DNA of 64,000 nucleotides from Clostridiales bacterium (lineage in GTDB: Bacteria > Bacillota > Clostridia > Oscillospirales > Oscillospiraceae). The stretch covers positions 62,001-126,000 of the forward strand of contig JAJUJI010000001.1 of NCBI GenBank assembly GCA_029265405.1, written 5' to 3'. Of the stretch, positions 51,712-62,415 are shown in pieces (position 1 is the first letter of the stretch; each line of letters starts with the position of its first letter). The notes beneath the pieces are model-generated. The model did not search any database, had not been told where the DNA came from, and saw only the letters and a program-made list of their open reading frames with translations. The translations under genes were made by a program, and so were the position numbers.

Positions 51712-54700
51712 TTGGATACAATAGCGATAAAAGGCAGAACGCCGTTTTACGATATATTTGACTGCTGCGCCTCGGACGCTGAGCTTTTTGGAGCGCTCGA
51801 CAAGGCTTACGTCCTGTCTGCGTCCTTAGATGAGGGCGCCTCGTCCATGAGCCTCACAATCGAGTTTCCGTTCCGCCCCGCTCCTGTCGTACTGAGCCTG
51901 ATCGAGGCGGGTATAGCCGCCGAAAGGGGCTTGAATTCAGTTGAGGTAAAAGCCGTCCTTGCTCATGGCGAAAAGAAGAAAAGCGGCGGCAAGAGCGGTA
52001 CGGAGAGGAAAATGCTTGCCGGGAAGCCCATCAAGGGCAAAAGCATTCCTATATCCGAGCTTACTCCGGAATCCGGCCGGGTGATTGTCACGGGCGAGGT
52101 TTTCGGCGCCGAGGTCAGGGAGGTGCGCGGGAACGCGAAAATTGCCGAATTCAATGTGACCGACTATACAGGCAGCCTCAGGGTTTCTAAATTTATTCGC
52201 GAACCTGGGGACGCCGCATATGAGAATATTAAAAACGGCATGTACGTATCCGTCCAGGGCGCGGTGAGCTTCAACCGGTGGCTGGGCGATATCGCAATGG
52301 AGCCTTACGCCGTAATGGAGCTGCCCAAGCCCGAAAGACGGGACGGGGCGGAGGGCGGCAAGAGGGTGGAGCTCCATATGCACAGCCGCTATTCACAGCT
52401 CGACGCGCTGACGGATATAGATGAGCTCGTCGCCACAGCCGCGCGCTGGGGCCATAGGGCGGTGGCGCTCACAGATCACGGCGTAGTGCAGGGCTTCCCG
52501 GAGCTTTGCGGCGCGGGGAAAAAATACGGAATCAAGGTGCTGTACGGACTCGAGGCCTACTACATAAACGATTATGACGACAGGATTGCCGTGGTCGGCG
52601 GTCAGGACGCAGCTTTTGAGGACGAATTTGTCTTTTTTGATATTGAAACCACCGGACTGAACGCCGAAACCGACAGGATAACCGAAATCGGAGCGGTTCT
52701 GGTCAAGGAAGGGGAAATACTCGCACGCTTTCAAACCTTTGTGGATCCCGAAACGCCCATACCCTATGAGATAACAAGGCTTACCGGAATAAGGGACTCG
52801 GACGTGCTGGGCGCTCCCAATGAGCGCGAGGCCGTGGAGGCCTTTCTTGGCTTTGCCGGAGGCAGGCTCCTTGCCGCCCATAACGCCGATTTCGACATGG
52901 GCTTCATTGCCGCCGCCTGCCAGAGAATGGGGCGCGATTTCAGCCACACCTCCATAGACACGCTGGTCCTTTCGCAGAGCCTGCTGCCCGAGCTGAAAAA
53001 GCACTCCCTTGACAGCGCCGCCGCCTATCTGGGCTTGCCGGAGTTCCGGCATCATCGGGCCTCGGACGACGCTGTGACGGGAGCGCAGCTTCTCTTTGCA
53101 TTTTTCGAAAGACTGAGGGGTCTTGGCGCCGGGCGCGTTTCGGACATAAACCCGCTTGTGTCCAGGCTTAGAGCCGAAAGCGCGGGCGGCATGGCCGGCA
53201 GGCAGGCCAAGCACATCATAATTCTCGTGAAGGAGCAAAAAGGCATCAGGAACCTTTATGAGCTTGTTTCGCGCGCCCATCTGGAATACTTCAAAAAGCA
53301 CCCCATCATACCCAAGAGCCTGCTCGTCCGCCTGAGGGAGGGCCTGCTTATCGGCAGCGCCTGCGAAAACGGGGAGATTTTCAGGGCCGTTTCCGGCCGC
53401 CGGAGCTGGAGGGAGCTTATAAGGCTTTCGGAATTTTACGATTTTCTTGAAATTCAGCCGCGCTGCAACAACGCCTTCCTCATAAGGACCGGAAAGGCGG
53501 CGGACGAGGCGCAGCTTGTGGAATTCAACCGGAAGATTGTACGGCTTGGCGAAATAACGGGCAAGCCGGTCGTGGCCACGGGAGATGTGCATTTCCTTGA
53601 GCCGCAGCATGAAATATTCAGACGCATACTTCTGTCAAACAAGTTTGAGGACTGCGACGAGCCGCTTCCCCTCTATTTTAAAACCACGGAGGAGATGCTG
53701 GAGGAATTTTCATATCTTGGGGAAGAAAAGGCCAGAGAAGTAGTCGTAACGAATACAAATCTAATAGCCGACCTGTGCGGGGACATCGCTCCGCTTCCCA
53801 AGGGCCTTTTTACACCCAAAATCGAGAATTCCGCGGAGGAGCTGAAGTCTCTCGTATACGGGCGCATGAAGGAGCTTTACGGCGAAAACCCTCCCGAGAT
53901 TGTCACGGCGCGCGTCGAAGCGGAGCTTGGGGACATAATCCGCTGCGGCTACGACGTCATATACATGAGCGCCCAGAAGCTTGTGGCAAAATCCAACGCC
54001 GCGGGCTATCTGGTCGGCTCGAGAGGCTCCGTGGGCTCCTCCCTTGTCGCCTTCCTGGCGGGTATAACCGAGGTCAACTCGCTGCCGGCCCACTACCGCT
54101 GCCCCAATTGCCGCCATACCGATTTTGAGGCGGGAAAGGGTTGGGGCTGCGGAGCGGATATGCCGGACGCAGCCTGTCCGGAGTGCGGTACGCTCTACGG
54201 CAAGGACGGGTACGATATCCCCTTTGAAACCTTCCTGGGCTTCGGGGGCGACAAGGTGCCGGACATAGATCTAAACTTCTCCGGCGAATACCAGGCCATG
54301 GCCCACCGGGACACCATAGAGCTGTTTGGCGCCGAGCACGTGTTCCGCGCAGGAACCATAGGTACCATAGCCGAGAAAACGGCTTACGGCTACGTGAAAA
54401 AATACCTTGAGGAGCGGGGGATGCAGGTTTCAAAGGCGGAGGAGGGGCGGCTGGCGGCGGGCTTCACCGGCGTCAAGCGAACAACGGGCCAGCACCCGGG
54501 CGGCCTGGTCGTCATACCCCAGGACAAGGAAATATATGATTTTTGTCCCGTCCAGCGTCCGGCCGACGATCCGGAGTCCGACATCATCACCACACATTTC
54601 GAATATCATTCCATGGAAAGCAACCTGCTCAAGCTCGACCTTTTAGGGCACGACGATCCTTCCATGATACACATGCTCGAGGAGCTCACCGGCATCGACG

Positions 54701-55680
54701 TAAAATCGATAAGACTCGACGATCCGGAAACTATGAGGCTTTTTACCACGCCCGAGGCTCTGGGGATACCGCCTGGCGACCCGATTATAGGCAGCACGGG
54801 CTCGATAGCCGTTCCGGAATTCGGAACCAAGTTTACCCGCGAAATGCTAGTGGACACCAAGCCGGACAAGATGAGCACGCTCATACGCCTTTCCGGTTTT
54901 TCTCACGGCACCGACGTCTGGCTGGGAAACGCCAAGGATCTTATTATGAGCGGCACTGCGGCGGTGGAGGAGGTCATAGGCTGCCGCGACGATATCATGC
55001 TGTTCCTCATCTCCAAGGGGATGGAGGCAAAGCGTGCCTTTAAAATCATGGAAACCGTAAGAAAGGGCAAGGGACTTGCTCCCGACATGGAGCAGGATAT
55101 GAGGAAGCTCGGCGTTCCGGAATGGTACATCGAATCCTGCAAGAAGATAAAGTATCTGTTCCCGAAGGCCCACGCCGTCGCCTATGTAATGATGGCCATT
55201 CGCATAGGCTGGTTCAAGGTGCACAGGCCGCTGGAGTTCTACTGCGCCTACTTCACCGTGCGCAGCCCGGCCTTCGATCTGGAAATAATGACCGGAGGCA
55301 GGGAAAAGGTCCGCATGAAGATAGAGGAGCTGGAGCGCCGTTCCGATTTGAAGGCCGCGGAAAAGGATCTGCTGACGGCGCTGGAGGTATGTTACGAGTT
55401 TTATCTGCGCGGCTTCTCCTTTGCCCCCATAGATCTGGCCAAATCCGACCCCGTGAAATTCACCATAGACGGCGGACGCCTCAGGCCGCCTTTTATAGCC
55501 ATAAACGGCCTCGGAGAAGCTGCGGCCAGAGACATCGCGGCACAGCGCGGCAGAGGGTTCCTTTCGATAGAGGAATTTTCCATGGCCTGCCCCAAGGTAT
55601 CAAAGGCCCACATCGAGCAGCTTAAAAAAGCTGGAGCCTTCGGGGATATGCCGGAGTGCGCGCAGCTCAGCTTTTTCTAA
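51712..55680 (+). CDS. polC: DNA polymerase III PolC-type (alpha subunit with proofreading)
   Basis: The replicative polymerase of low-GC Gram-positives, 1322 residues. The OB-fold (VIVTGEVFGAEVREVRG) comes near 125. The PHP domain (HMHSRYSQLDALTDI) starts near 220 and is split by the DEDDh exonuclease (FVFFDIETTGLNAETDRITEIGAV, near 305). Next come the C-family polymerase core with PDIDLNFSGEYQ and the zinc-type cysteines (RCPNC...CPEC). Family members are usually 1430-1460 residues; the N-terminal part is about 100 residues shorter here. I prefer TTG 51712 because GGAGG stands 5 bases ahead; ATG 51700 is the alternative. Confidence 0.95.
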   Translation: MDTIAIKGRTPFYDIFDCCASDAELFGALDKAYVLSASLDEGASSMSLTIEFPFRPAPVVLSLIEAGIAAERGLNSVEVKAVLAHGEKKKSGGKSGTERKMLAGKPIKGKSIPISELTPESGRVIVTGEVFGAEVREVRGNAKIAEFNVTDYTGSLRVSKFIREPGDAAYENIKNGMYVSVQGAVSFNRWLGDIAMEPYAVMELPKPERRDGAEGGKRVELHMHSRYSQLDALTDIDELVATAARWGHRAVALTDHGVVQGFPELCGAGKKYGIKVLYGLEAYYINDYDDRIAVVGGQDAAFEDEFVFFDIETTGLNAETDRITEIGAVLVKEGEILARFQTFVDPETPIPYEITRLTGIRDSDVLGAPNEREAVEAFLGFAGGRLLAAHNADFDMGFIAAACQRMGRDFSHTSIDTLVLSQSLLPELKKHSLDSAAAYLGLPEFRHHRASDDAVTGAQLLFAFFERLRGLGAGRVSDINPLVSRLRAESAGGMAGRQAKHIIILVKEQKGIRNLYELVSRAHLEYFKKHPIIPKSLLVRLREGLLIGSACENGEIFRAVSGRRSWRELIRLSEFYDFLEIQPRCNNAFLIRTGKAADEAQLVEFNRKIVRLGEITGKPVVATGDVHFLEPQHEIFRRILLSNKFEDCDEPLPLYFKTTEEMLEEFSYLGEEKAREVVVTNTNLIADLCGDIAPLPKGLFTPKIENSAEELKSLVYGRMKELYGENPPEIVTARVEAELGDIIRCGYDVIYMSAQKLVAKSNAAGYLVGSRGSVGSSLVAFLAGITEVNSLPAHYRCPNCRHTDFEAGKGWGCGADMPDAACPECGTLYGKDGYDIPFETFLGFGGDKVPDIDLNFSGEYQAMAHRDTIELFGAEHVFRAGTIGTIAEKTAYGYVKKYLEERGMQVSKAEEGRLAAGFTGVKRTTGQHPGGLVVIPQDKEIYDFCPVQRPADDPESDIITTHFEYHSMESNLLKLDLLGHDDPSMIHMLEELTGIDVKSIRLDDPETMRLFTTPEALGIPPGDPIIGSTGSIAVPEFGTKFTREMLVDTKPDKMSTLIRLSGFSHGTDVWLGNAKDLIMSGTAAVEEVIGCRDDIMLFLISKGMEAKRAFKIMETVRKGKGLAPDMEQDMRKLGVPEWYIESCKKIKYLFPKAHAVAYVMMAIRIGWFKVHRPLEFYCAYFTVRSPAFDLEIMTGGREKVRMKIEELERRSDLKAAEKDLLTALEVCYEFYLRGFSFAPIDLAKSDPVKFTIDGGRLRPPFIAINGLGEAAARDIAAQRGRGFLSIEEFSMACPKVSKAHIEQLKKAGAFGDMPECAQLSFF

Positions 55681-55733
55681 ATAATAACAGGCCGCGCGCC
55701 GACATATTGGCGCGGCAAACTGGCAGTATAACA

Positions 55734-57131
55734 ATGAGCGACGCGGAAACGCGCTTTAGAGACAGCGGCAGGAAGCTTTTGGCTGTAAAGAAAGGGGCGA
55801 AACGGGCTGTGGTTTATGAACGGCATTACAGGGACGGCCGGGCGGCCGATATGGGCCTGGGCGGCGCGGACAAAATGGAGCTGATATCCGCCGCGCTGAG
55901 GACGGAAAGAGAGGGAAAAGGGCGCCTGGCGCTTCGGCTCCTTGCCATCGCCGCCGCATGCGTCATAGCGGCCGGGCTTGCCGCCGCGGCGCTGGGACTG
56001 CTGCTGAGAGGATACAAGGACTTCTCGGTAGTAAAGGGCGGCGGCCCTCCGGCGTCGGATAAGACGGCGGACGGCTTTTATTCGGGGCTTGGAGCAAGCA
56101 AAAATAAGGGGGCGGCCTTGGCCCTCAAGGGAGAGCTGAGCGCCACGGAAATATATGACCTGGTCTGCAAGGCCTGCGTAGGGGTGACGACTCCGGTCGC
56201 AACCACAAACGCCTTCGGCCAGACCACCGCCGCGGCCATCACCGGCTCGGGCTTTATAATATCCCCCGACGGCTATATACTCACAAACTACCATGTGGTC
56301 CAGACCGCGGACGAAAGCGGGCTGGAGATACTGGTAATGCTGTACGGCGGGGAGGAGTACAAGGCGGACATAGTCGGCCGCGACAGCGAAAACGATATAG
56401 CCCTGCTGAAGATCGACGCCGGCAATCTGGCTGCGGTGGCGCTGGGCGATTTCAGCGGCGTAAAGATAGGCGAAACGGTATACGCCATAGGCAACCCGCT
56501 GGGGGAGCTTACCTATTCGATGACAAGCGGCATAGTCAGCGCGCTCGACCGAACCATAACGGTGGAGGCAAATATGCCCATCAACATGTTTCAGATAGAC
56601 GCCGCGATAAATTCCGGAAACTCGGGAGGTCCGGTGCTGAATTCGAGAGGCGAGGTAATAGGCATAGCCTCGGCGAAGTATTCCTCCGCCGGTGTCGAGG
56701 GCCTGGGCTTCGCGATACCGATAAACGACGCCGTGGCCATCGCCGATTCGCTTTTGAAGTACGGCTATGTCAAGGGCAGGCCTCTATTCGGCATAACCGT
56801 CTATACGGTTCTTAAGGACTACGACGGGCCCGTCGACGGGGCCTGCATAGCTTCCGTCGACCCCGAAGGCTGCGCGGCAAAGGCGGGGCTTCAGGCCGGC
56901 GACATAGTGACCGCAGTTGACGGCTCGGCAATAGCCTCCTCCTCGGATTTGATAGCGGCCAAGAAAAAACATAAGGCGGGAGATACGGTGGTCCTTACCG
57001 TATACAGAAACGGGGAGTATCTTGAGCTCAGCGTGACGCTGGACGAAGCCGGAGCGCCGCCCTCCGCCTCCGCGCGGGAGGAAGAAAGCTTCCGCAGCCA
57101 CAGCGATTACGGCAGCGGCGGGGGCCGATAA
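55734..57131 (+). CDS. HtrA-like membrane-anchored serine protease (S1C)
   Basis: A 465-residue trypsin-like protease of the DegP/HtrA family. A cytoplasmic N-terminus of about 60 residues precedes one membrane helix (65-90). The protease has the triad His187 (NYHVV), Asp221 (ENDIALL) and Ser298 (GNSGGP); a PDZ domain follows (PEGCAAKAGLQAGDIVTAVDG). The C-terminus is Ser/Gly/Glu-rich. It degrades misfolded exported proteins. ATG 55734 has no clear binding site; the open frame reaches into polC. It lies 53 bases after polC. Confidence 0.9.
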   Translation: MSDAETRFRDSGRKLLAVKKGAKRAVVYERHYRDGRAADMGLGGADKMELISAALRTEREGKGRLALRLLAIAAACVIAAGLAAAALGLLLRGYKDFSVVKGGGPPASDKTADGFYSGLGASKNKGAALALKGELSATEIYDLVCKACVGVTTPVATTNAFGQTTAAAITGSGFIISPDGYILTNYHVVQTADESGLEILVMLYGGEEYKADIVGRDSENDIALLKIDAGNLAAVALGDFSGVKIGETVYAIGNPLGELTYSMTSGIVSALDRTITVEANMPINMFQIDAAINSGNSGGPVLNSRGEVIGIASAKYSSAGVEGLGFAIPINDAVAIADSLLKYGYVKGRPLFGITVYTVLKDYDGPVDGACIASVDPEGCAAKAGLQAGDIVTAVDGSAIASSSDLIAAKKKHKAGDTVVLTVYRNGEYLELSVTLDEAGAPPSASAREEESFRSHSDYGSGGGR

Positions 57132-57147
57132 AAAATAAAAATAACGC

Positions 57148-57176
57148 TTGACATAATGCGTGCGATCTGATATCTT
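57148..57176 (+). promoter_or_regulatory. Promoter of the S10 operon
   Basis: TTGACA (57148-57153), 17 bases, TATCTT (57171-57176). It is the only good promoter between the protease gene and rpsJ. Confidence 0.7.
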
Positions 57177-57415
57177 ATTTAGGCTCCGCCCATGCGGGGC
57201 AGGGAGCCTTACGGCTTCAAATGCGATGAAGCGGGAGATTGCTCAGCTAAAGACGGGCCGCCGGATCTGGACACGCCCGATGAGGTAACTTCCGTGGAGT
57301 ATGTCCGTTAATCGGGCGGCTGGAATTTCTGCGACCCGTCAGCAGGGTTGAGGCGCGTATATCGTTGCATTTGGACAGGCGTTTGAATGCGGGATCGAAG
57401 CTGCGCTTGAATTTT

Positions 57416-57444
57416 AGCCGGTTGCTTGAAAACCGGCTGCTTTT
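57416..57444 (+). terminator. Attenuator-like hairpin in the S10 operon leader
   Basis: AGCCGGTT (57416-57423) pairs with AACCGGCT (57431-57438), 7-base loop, then GCTTTT. It lies 100 bases before rpsJ within the leader. Confidence 0.55.
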
Positions 57445-57545
57445 CTGAAGGCAAAGTGATACGCACGGCGGCGGGGTCAGATATTTCCATCCGTACGGGA
57501 CACGAAAAACATGTCATGTAACGTACGACAGGGGGAAAAAATCCA

Positions 57546-57857
57546 ATGGCAAGCAAAAAAATGATACGCATCAGGCTCAAGGCTTACGACCACCAGCTCA
57601 TCGACCAGAGCGCGGAGAGGATAGTGGAAACGGCCAAGCGCACGGAGGCCAAGGTTTCCGGGCCAATTCCGCTGCCCACCAAGAAAGAGGTCGTGACGAT
57701 ACTCCGCGCGGTCCACAAATACAAGGACAGCCGCGAGCAGTTTGAGCGCAGGACCCACAAGAGGCTTATCGACATCCTGAATCCCACCCAGAAGACCATC
57801 GAGGCGCTCATGTCGCTGGAGCTTCCGGCCGGAGTCGAGATAGAGATAAAGCTGTAA
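57546..57857 (+). CDS. rpsJ: 30S ribosomal protein S10
   Basis: A 103-residue protein, first of the S10 operon: [30 protein letters not shown] and the conserved [13 protein letters not shown]. It is part of the 30S head and, as NusE, of transcription antitermination. CAGGGGG lies upstream of ATG 57546. The normal size and context make the call certain. A 97-base spacer with AAGGAGG follows before rplC. Confidence 0.97.
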   Translation: MASKKMIRIRLKAYDHQLIDQSAERIVETAKRTEAKVSGPIPLPTKKEVVTILRAVHKYKDSREQFERRTHKRLIDILNPTQKTIEALMSLELPAGVEIEIKL

Positions 57858-57954
57858 AGCAGCCGGTCAACCATGCCCGTCGGCTTGCGGGACGGGCGGG
57901 TCAAGTTGGCGGAGAGCATCTGTCAACCAATAACCTGAAGGAGGAAATATTCAA

Positions 57955-58656
57955 ATGAAGAAGGCCATCATCGGGAAGAAAGTGGGCATGACCCAGATTT
58001 TCGATGAAGCCGGCAAGGTCATTCCGGTAACGGTGATCGAAGCCGGTCCCTGCGTTGTAGTCCAGAAGAAGACAAACGAAAAAGAGGGCTATACCTCGGT
58101 TCAGCTGGGCTTCGAGGATGTGCAGGAGAAGGATTTGAACAAGCCCCTAAAGGGCCATATCAAAAAAGCTGGCGTCGCTCCCAAAAAGCATCTCAAGGAG
58201 TTCCGTCTTGAGGGCGCGGCCGCCATGGATGTGGGCGACGAGCTGAGGGCCGACGTATTTTCCGAAGGCGACAAGGTGGACGTCACGGGAATCAGCCGCG
58301 GCAAGGGCTTTGCCGGCGTCATCAAGCGCTGGAACGCCCAAAGGACGCCGACCAGCCACGGCGGCGGTCCCGTCCACAGGCACGCCGGCTCCATGGGCTC
58401 CAACACGGACCCCTCGAGGATCTTCCCGGGCAAAATCGGCGCCGGACACATGGGCGTCGAACAGGTCACGGTACAGAATCTGGACGTCGTGAAGGTGGAC
58501 GCCAAGCTCAACCTTATAGCCGTCAGAGGCGCCATACCCGGCCCCAAGGGCGGGATCGTCTACGTCAAGAACACCGTGAAGAACAACAAGGTAAAGCACG
58601 CCGCCACGCCCAGGGTAAGCACCAACCCGCAGAAGCGGTCTGCAAGGAACGCATAA
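57955..58656 (+). CDS. rplC: 50S ribosomal protein L3
   Basis: A 233-residue L3: [19 protein letters not shown] at the N-terminus, [33 protein letters not shown] at the loop that reaches the peptidyl transferase centre, and the [13 protein letters not shown] tail. The C-terminus is about 15-20 residues longer than in many species ([12 protein letters not shown]). AAGGAGG is 8-9 bases before the ATG. rplD follows after 16 bases. Confidence 0.97.
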   Translation: MKKAIIGKKVGMTQIFDEAGKVIPVTVIEAGPCVVVQKKTNEKEGYTSVQLGFEDVQEKDLNKPLKGHIKKAGVAPKKHLKEFRLEGAAAMDVGDELRADVFSEGDKVDVTGISRGKGFAGVIKRWNAQRTPTSHGGGPVHRHAGSMGSNTDPSRIFPGKIGAGHMGVEQVTVQNLDVVKVDAKLNLIAVRGAIPGPKGGIVYVKNTVKNNKVKHAATPRVSTNPQKRSARNA

Positions 58657-58672
58657 GGAAGGAGAGAGTCAA

Positions 58673-59335
58673 ATGCCTAAAGCTTACAAATACAACATGG
58701 CCGGTCAGCAGATCGGCGAGGTCGAGCTCTCCGAGGCCGTTTTCGGCGTAGAGCCCAACGGTTCCGTTCTCCATGCTTCCGTGAAGAACTATTTGGCCAA
58801 CCAGAGGCAGGGCACGCAGAGCGCTCTTACCCGCGCCGAAGTCAGCGGCGGCGGAAGGAAGCCCTGGAGGCAGAAGGGCACCGGCCGGGCCAGGCAGGGC
58901 TCGACCAGGGCTCCCCACTGGACCCACGGCGGCGTAGCCTTCGCTCCCAAGCCCAGGGACTACAGCTATTCGCTCAACAGAAAGGTGAAGCGCCTGGCGC
59001 TGAAATGCGCGCTGTCCATAAAGGCGGCGCAGGGCGACATAGTCGTCGTGGACAATCTGGATATGGACGAGATCAAGACCAAGACCTTCCGGAAGTTCCT
59101 GGACGCGGTTGGCTACGGCGGCAAGGCCCTCGTAGTCGCCCCGGAAATCAGGGACAAGGTCATCAAGAGCGCGAGGAACATCCCCGGCGTTGCGACGACT
59201 ATAGCCAAAAAGGGCGTGGACGCCGAGGGCAGAGAGGTTTGCTCGGTTATTTTGAGCGCGTATGACGTTATGAATTGCAAGAAATTTATAATCGACGAGG
59301 CGGCTCTGAAGGTTGTCGAGGAGGTTTACGCCTGA
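58673..59335 (+). CDS. rplD: 50S ribosomal protein L4
   Basis: A 220-residue L4: AVFGVEPNGSVLHASVKNYLANQRQGT, and the extended loop RAEVSGGGRKPWRQKGTGRARQGSTRAPHWTHGGVAFAPKPRDY that lines the exit tunnel. In E. coli L4 also represses its own operon; here the long leader upstream could serve such control. AAGGAAGGAG precedes the ATG. Its stop overlaps the rplW start (TGATG). Confidence 0.97.
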   Translation: MPKAYKYNMAGQQIGEVELSEAVFGVEPNGSVLHASVKNYLANQRQGTQSALTRAEVSGGGRKPWRQKGTGRARQGSTRAPHWTHGGVAFAPKPRDYSYSLNRKVKRLALKCALSIKAAQGDIVVVDNLDMDEIKTKTFRKFLDAVGYGGKALVVAPEIRDKVIKSARNIPGVATTIAKKGVDAEGREVCSVILSAYDVMNCKKFIIDEAALKVVEEVYA

Positions 59336-59631
59336 TGAAAACAGCTTACGACATAATATTGAGACCGATTATCAGCGAGCAGTCCATGGAACAGAGCGAC
59401 ATCAAGAAATACGCCTTCGAGGTCGCCAGGGATGCCAACAAGATAGAGATTAAGAAGGCTGTGGAGGAGATCTTCGGCGTCAAGGTCGCCAAGGTAACCA
59501 CCGCCAATGTCCGCGGAAAGGAAAGGCGTACAGGCTCTTACCCCAAGGGCTTTACACCCGGCTCGAAAAAGGCTGTAGTAAGGCTCACCGAGGACTCCAA
59601 GACCATTGAGTTCTTTGAAGGGATGGTGTAA
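59335..59631 (+). CDS. rplW: 50S ribosomal protein L23
   Basis: A 98-residue L23 starting MKTAYDIILRPIISEQSMEQ, with KYAFEVARDANKIEIKKAVEEIFGVKV and the loop NVRGKERRTGSYPKGFTPGSKKAVV. L23 sits at the tunnel exit and binds SRP and trigger factor. ATG 59335 shares its A with the stop of rplD; the open frame from 59275 lies inside rplD and is not used. rplB follows after 3 bases. Confidence 0.96.
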   Translation: MKTAYDIILRPIISEQSMEQSDIKKYAFEVARDANKIEIKKAVEEIFGVKVAKVTTANVRGKERRTGSYPKGFTPGSKKAVVRLTEDSKTIEFFEGMV

Positions 59632-59634
59632 GAG

Positions 59635-60471
<837 letters not shown>

Positions 60472-60486
60472 GGAGGGAACTGAGAT

Positions 60487-60771
60487 ATGAGCAGAAGTAT
60501 CAAGAAGGGCCCCTTCGCAGCGCCCGAGCTGCTGAAAAGGGTCGAAGCGATGAATAAGACCGGAGAGAAAAAGGTTCTCAAGACCTGGTCCAGGGCTTCA
60601 ACAATATTTCCTTCCTTCGTCGGGCACACGATCGCCGTGCATGACGGACGCAGACATGTTCCCGTGTATATCACAGAGGAGATGGTCGGCCACAAGCTGG
60701 GCGAGTTTGCGCCGACCAGGACCTTCAGGGGCCACTCCGGCAGCAAGACTGCCAAAGTGGCGTCCAAGTGA
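60487..60771 (+). CDS. rpsS: 30S ribosomal protein S19
   Basis: A 94-residue S19: [41 protein letters not shown] and [16 protein letters not shown]. It binds the 16S rRNA head with S13. AAGGAGGG stands 9 bases before the ATG. It follows rplB by 15 bases and precedes rplV by 13. Confidence 0.97.
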   Translation: MSRSIKKGPFAAPELLKRVEAMNKTGEKKVLKTWSRASTIFPSFVGHTIAVHDGRRHVPVYITEEMVGHKLGEFAPTRTFRGHSGSKTAKVASK

Positions 60772-60784
60772 GGAGGCAAGGTAG

Positions 60785-61120
60785 ATGGAAGCTAGAGCAA
60801 CACTGAATTATGCCCGCATATCGCCCCGCAAGGTCAAGATAGTTTGCGACCTCATCCGCGGCAAGGATACAAAAACGGCCGAGGCGATACTGCGCGCCAC
60901 GCCCAAGGCGGCCTCCGAGCTGCTGCTGAAGATACTAAAAAGCGCCTGCGCAAACGCGGAAAACAATTTTGAAATGAATCCCGACGCGCTCTATGTGTCC
61001 GAAACCTTCGCAAACCCGGGCCCCATCCTCAAGAGAGGAATGGCTAGGGCAAGAGGCGGATACGCCCGCATCAACAAGAGAACGTCGCACATCACCGTCG
61101 TCTTGAAGGAGAAGGAGTAG
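60785..61120 (+). CDS. rplV: 50S ribosomal protein L22
   Basis: A 111-residue L22: EARATLNYARISPRKVKIVCDLIRGKD, ANAENNFEMNPDALYVSE and the beta-hairpin RGGYARINKRTSHITVVLKEKE near the tunnel. AGGAGG lies 6 bases before the ATG. rpsC follows after 3 bases. Length and order match Firmicute S10 operons. Confidence 0.97.
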   Translation: MEARATLNYARISPRKVKIVCDLIRGKDTKTAEAILRATPKAASELLLKILKSACANAENNFEMNPDALYVSETFANPGPILKRGMARARGGYARINKRTSHITVVLKEKE

Positions 61121-61123
61121 AGT

Positions 61124-61987
61124 ATGGGACAGAAAGTTAATCCGCACGGGCTTCGCGTCGGCGTGATCAAGGACTGGGATTCCCGCTGGTACGCAAGGAA
61201 CGAAAAGGTGGGCGACCTCATAGTCGAGGACTACAAGATCCGCAGCTTCCTGAAGAAAACGCTCCATTCGGCCGGCGTTCCAACCATTGAGATAGAGAGA
61301 GACAGCGCCAAGGTAAGGATATACATCCACTGCTCCCGCCCAGGCGTCATTATAGGCAAGGGCGGCGCCGAGATAGAGAAGCTGAGGCTCACGCTGGAGA
61401 AGATGATAGGCAAGCCCGTAGCCCTGAGCATAGTTGAGGTGAAGAACCCGGACATCAGCGCGCAGCTCGTCGCCGAAAACATAGCTCAGCAGCTTGAAAA
61501 GCGCATCGGCTTCCGCCGCGCCATGAAAAACGCCATGGGCAGGGCAATGAGAGCCGGGGTCAGAGGCATCAAGATAATGATCAGCGGCAGGATAGGCGGC
61601 GCGGAGATTGCGCGCACCGAGGCGGCGCATGAGGGCACCGTTCCACTCCAGACTCTGCGGGCCGATATAGACTACGGCTTTGCCGAAGCGGCTACGACCT
61701 ACGGGCGCATAGGCGTCAAGGTTTGGATATACAAGGGCGAGGTGATTTCCCAGACGCTGAGGACGACTCCGCGAGTCATGGACACCACGAGGGCCGACCG
61801 GCGCGGCGAACGCAGGGACCGGAGAGGCGGCGGACAGGGCGGTAAGCCCGGAGCCGGCAGGCCGGGCGGCGGCAGGCCGGGCGGCGCCGGACAGGGAGGC
61901 TTCCGCCAGGGCGGAAATAAGCCGGGCGGATTCAATCAGGGCGGAAACCGCGGCTACGGAGCGCCCAAGGAAGGAGGAGCAGGCTGA
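61124..61987 (+). CDS. rpsC: 30S ribosomal protein S3 with glycine-rich C-terminal tail
   Basis: The N-terminal KH domain ([44 protein letters not shown]) and the C-terminal S3 domain ([29 protein letters not shown]) are normal. After about residue 225 follows an extra tail of 60 residues made mainly of Gly, Arg, Gln, Pro and Asn in GGRPGG/GGNRGY-type repeats. S3 is usually 215-230 residues; this one has 287. The stop overlaps the rplP start. Confidence 0.95.
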   Translation: MGQKVNPHGLRVGVIKDWDSRWYARNEKVGDLIVEDYKIRSFLKKTLHSAGVPTIEIERDSAKVRIYIHCSRPGVIIGKGGAEIEKLRLTLEKMIGKPVALSIVEVKNPDISAQLVAENIAQQLEKRIGFRRAMKNAMGRAMRAGVRGIKIMISGRIGGAEIARTEAAHEGTVPLQTLRADIDYGFAEAATTYGRIGVKVWIYKGEVISQTLRTTPRVMDTTRADRRGERRDRRGGGQGGKPGAGRPGGGRPGGAGQGGFRQGGNKPGGFNQGGNRGYGAPKEGGAG

Positions 61988-62415
61988 TGCTTATACCGAA
62001 AAGAGTAAAATACCGCAAGGTGCAGAGAGGGCGCATGAAGGGCGTCGCCACCCGAGGCAACACCGTGACTTATGGCGAGTATGGTCTTCAGGCCATTGAG
62101 CCCTCCTGGATAACAAGCAACCAGATAGAAGCTGCCCGCGTTGCCATGACGCGCTATATAAAGCGCGGCGGTCAGGTTTGGATTAAAATATTCCCCGACA
62201 AGCCTGTGACGCAGAAGCCCGCCGAGACCCGCATGGGCTCGGGAAAAGGTTCCCCCGAGTATTGGGTGGCGGTAGTAAAGCCCGGCAGAGTGATGTTCGA
62301 GATAGCCGGGGTCCCCGAGGAGGAGGCCCACGAGGCGCTCCGCCTTGCCAGCTACAAGCTGCCGGTAAAGACCAAAATAGTCAAGCGCGAAACCGAGACG
62401 GGTGGTGAACAGTGA
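61987..62415 (+). CDS. rplP: 50S ribosomal protein L16
   Basis: A 142-residue L16: [24 protein letters not shown], then [22 protein letters not shown] and [18 protein letters not shown]. The conserved Arg in GSGKG... contacts tRNA in the A site region. Its ATG overlaps the rpsC stop and its own stop overlaps the rpmC start, so these genes are tightly coupled. Confidence 0.97.
   Translation: MLIPKRVKYRKVQRGRMKGVATRGNTVTYGEYGLQAIEPSWITSNQIEAARVAMTRYIKRGGQVWIKIFPDKPVTQKPAETRMGSGKGSPEYWVAVVKPGRVMFEIAGVPEEEAHEALRLASYKLPVKTKIVKRETETGGEQ

Larger units (their letters stand above)
57132..57545 (+). other. Long leader of the S10 ribosomal protein operon
   Basis: The 414-base gap has a promoter (57148-57176), then about 360 nt before rpsJ. 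The leader holds a hairpin AGGCTCC...GGGAGCCT (57181-57209), GCTTCA...TGAAGC (about 57214-57232), an ATG frame of 39 residues (57192-57311) without a good ribosome binding site, and a terminator-like hairpin (57416-57444). I do not recognise a known riboswitch or ribosomal-protein leader family. Confidence 0.5.

Noticed and set aside
57192-57311. A 39-residue protein gene in the S10 leader
   Set aside because: Not called as a gene because the ATG has no good ribosome binding site and forty open codons are common by chance here; kept only as part of the leader finding.
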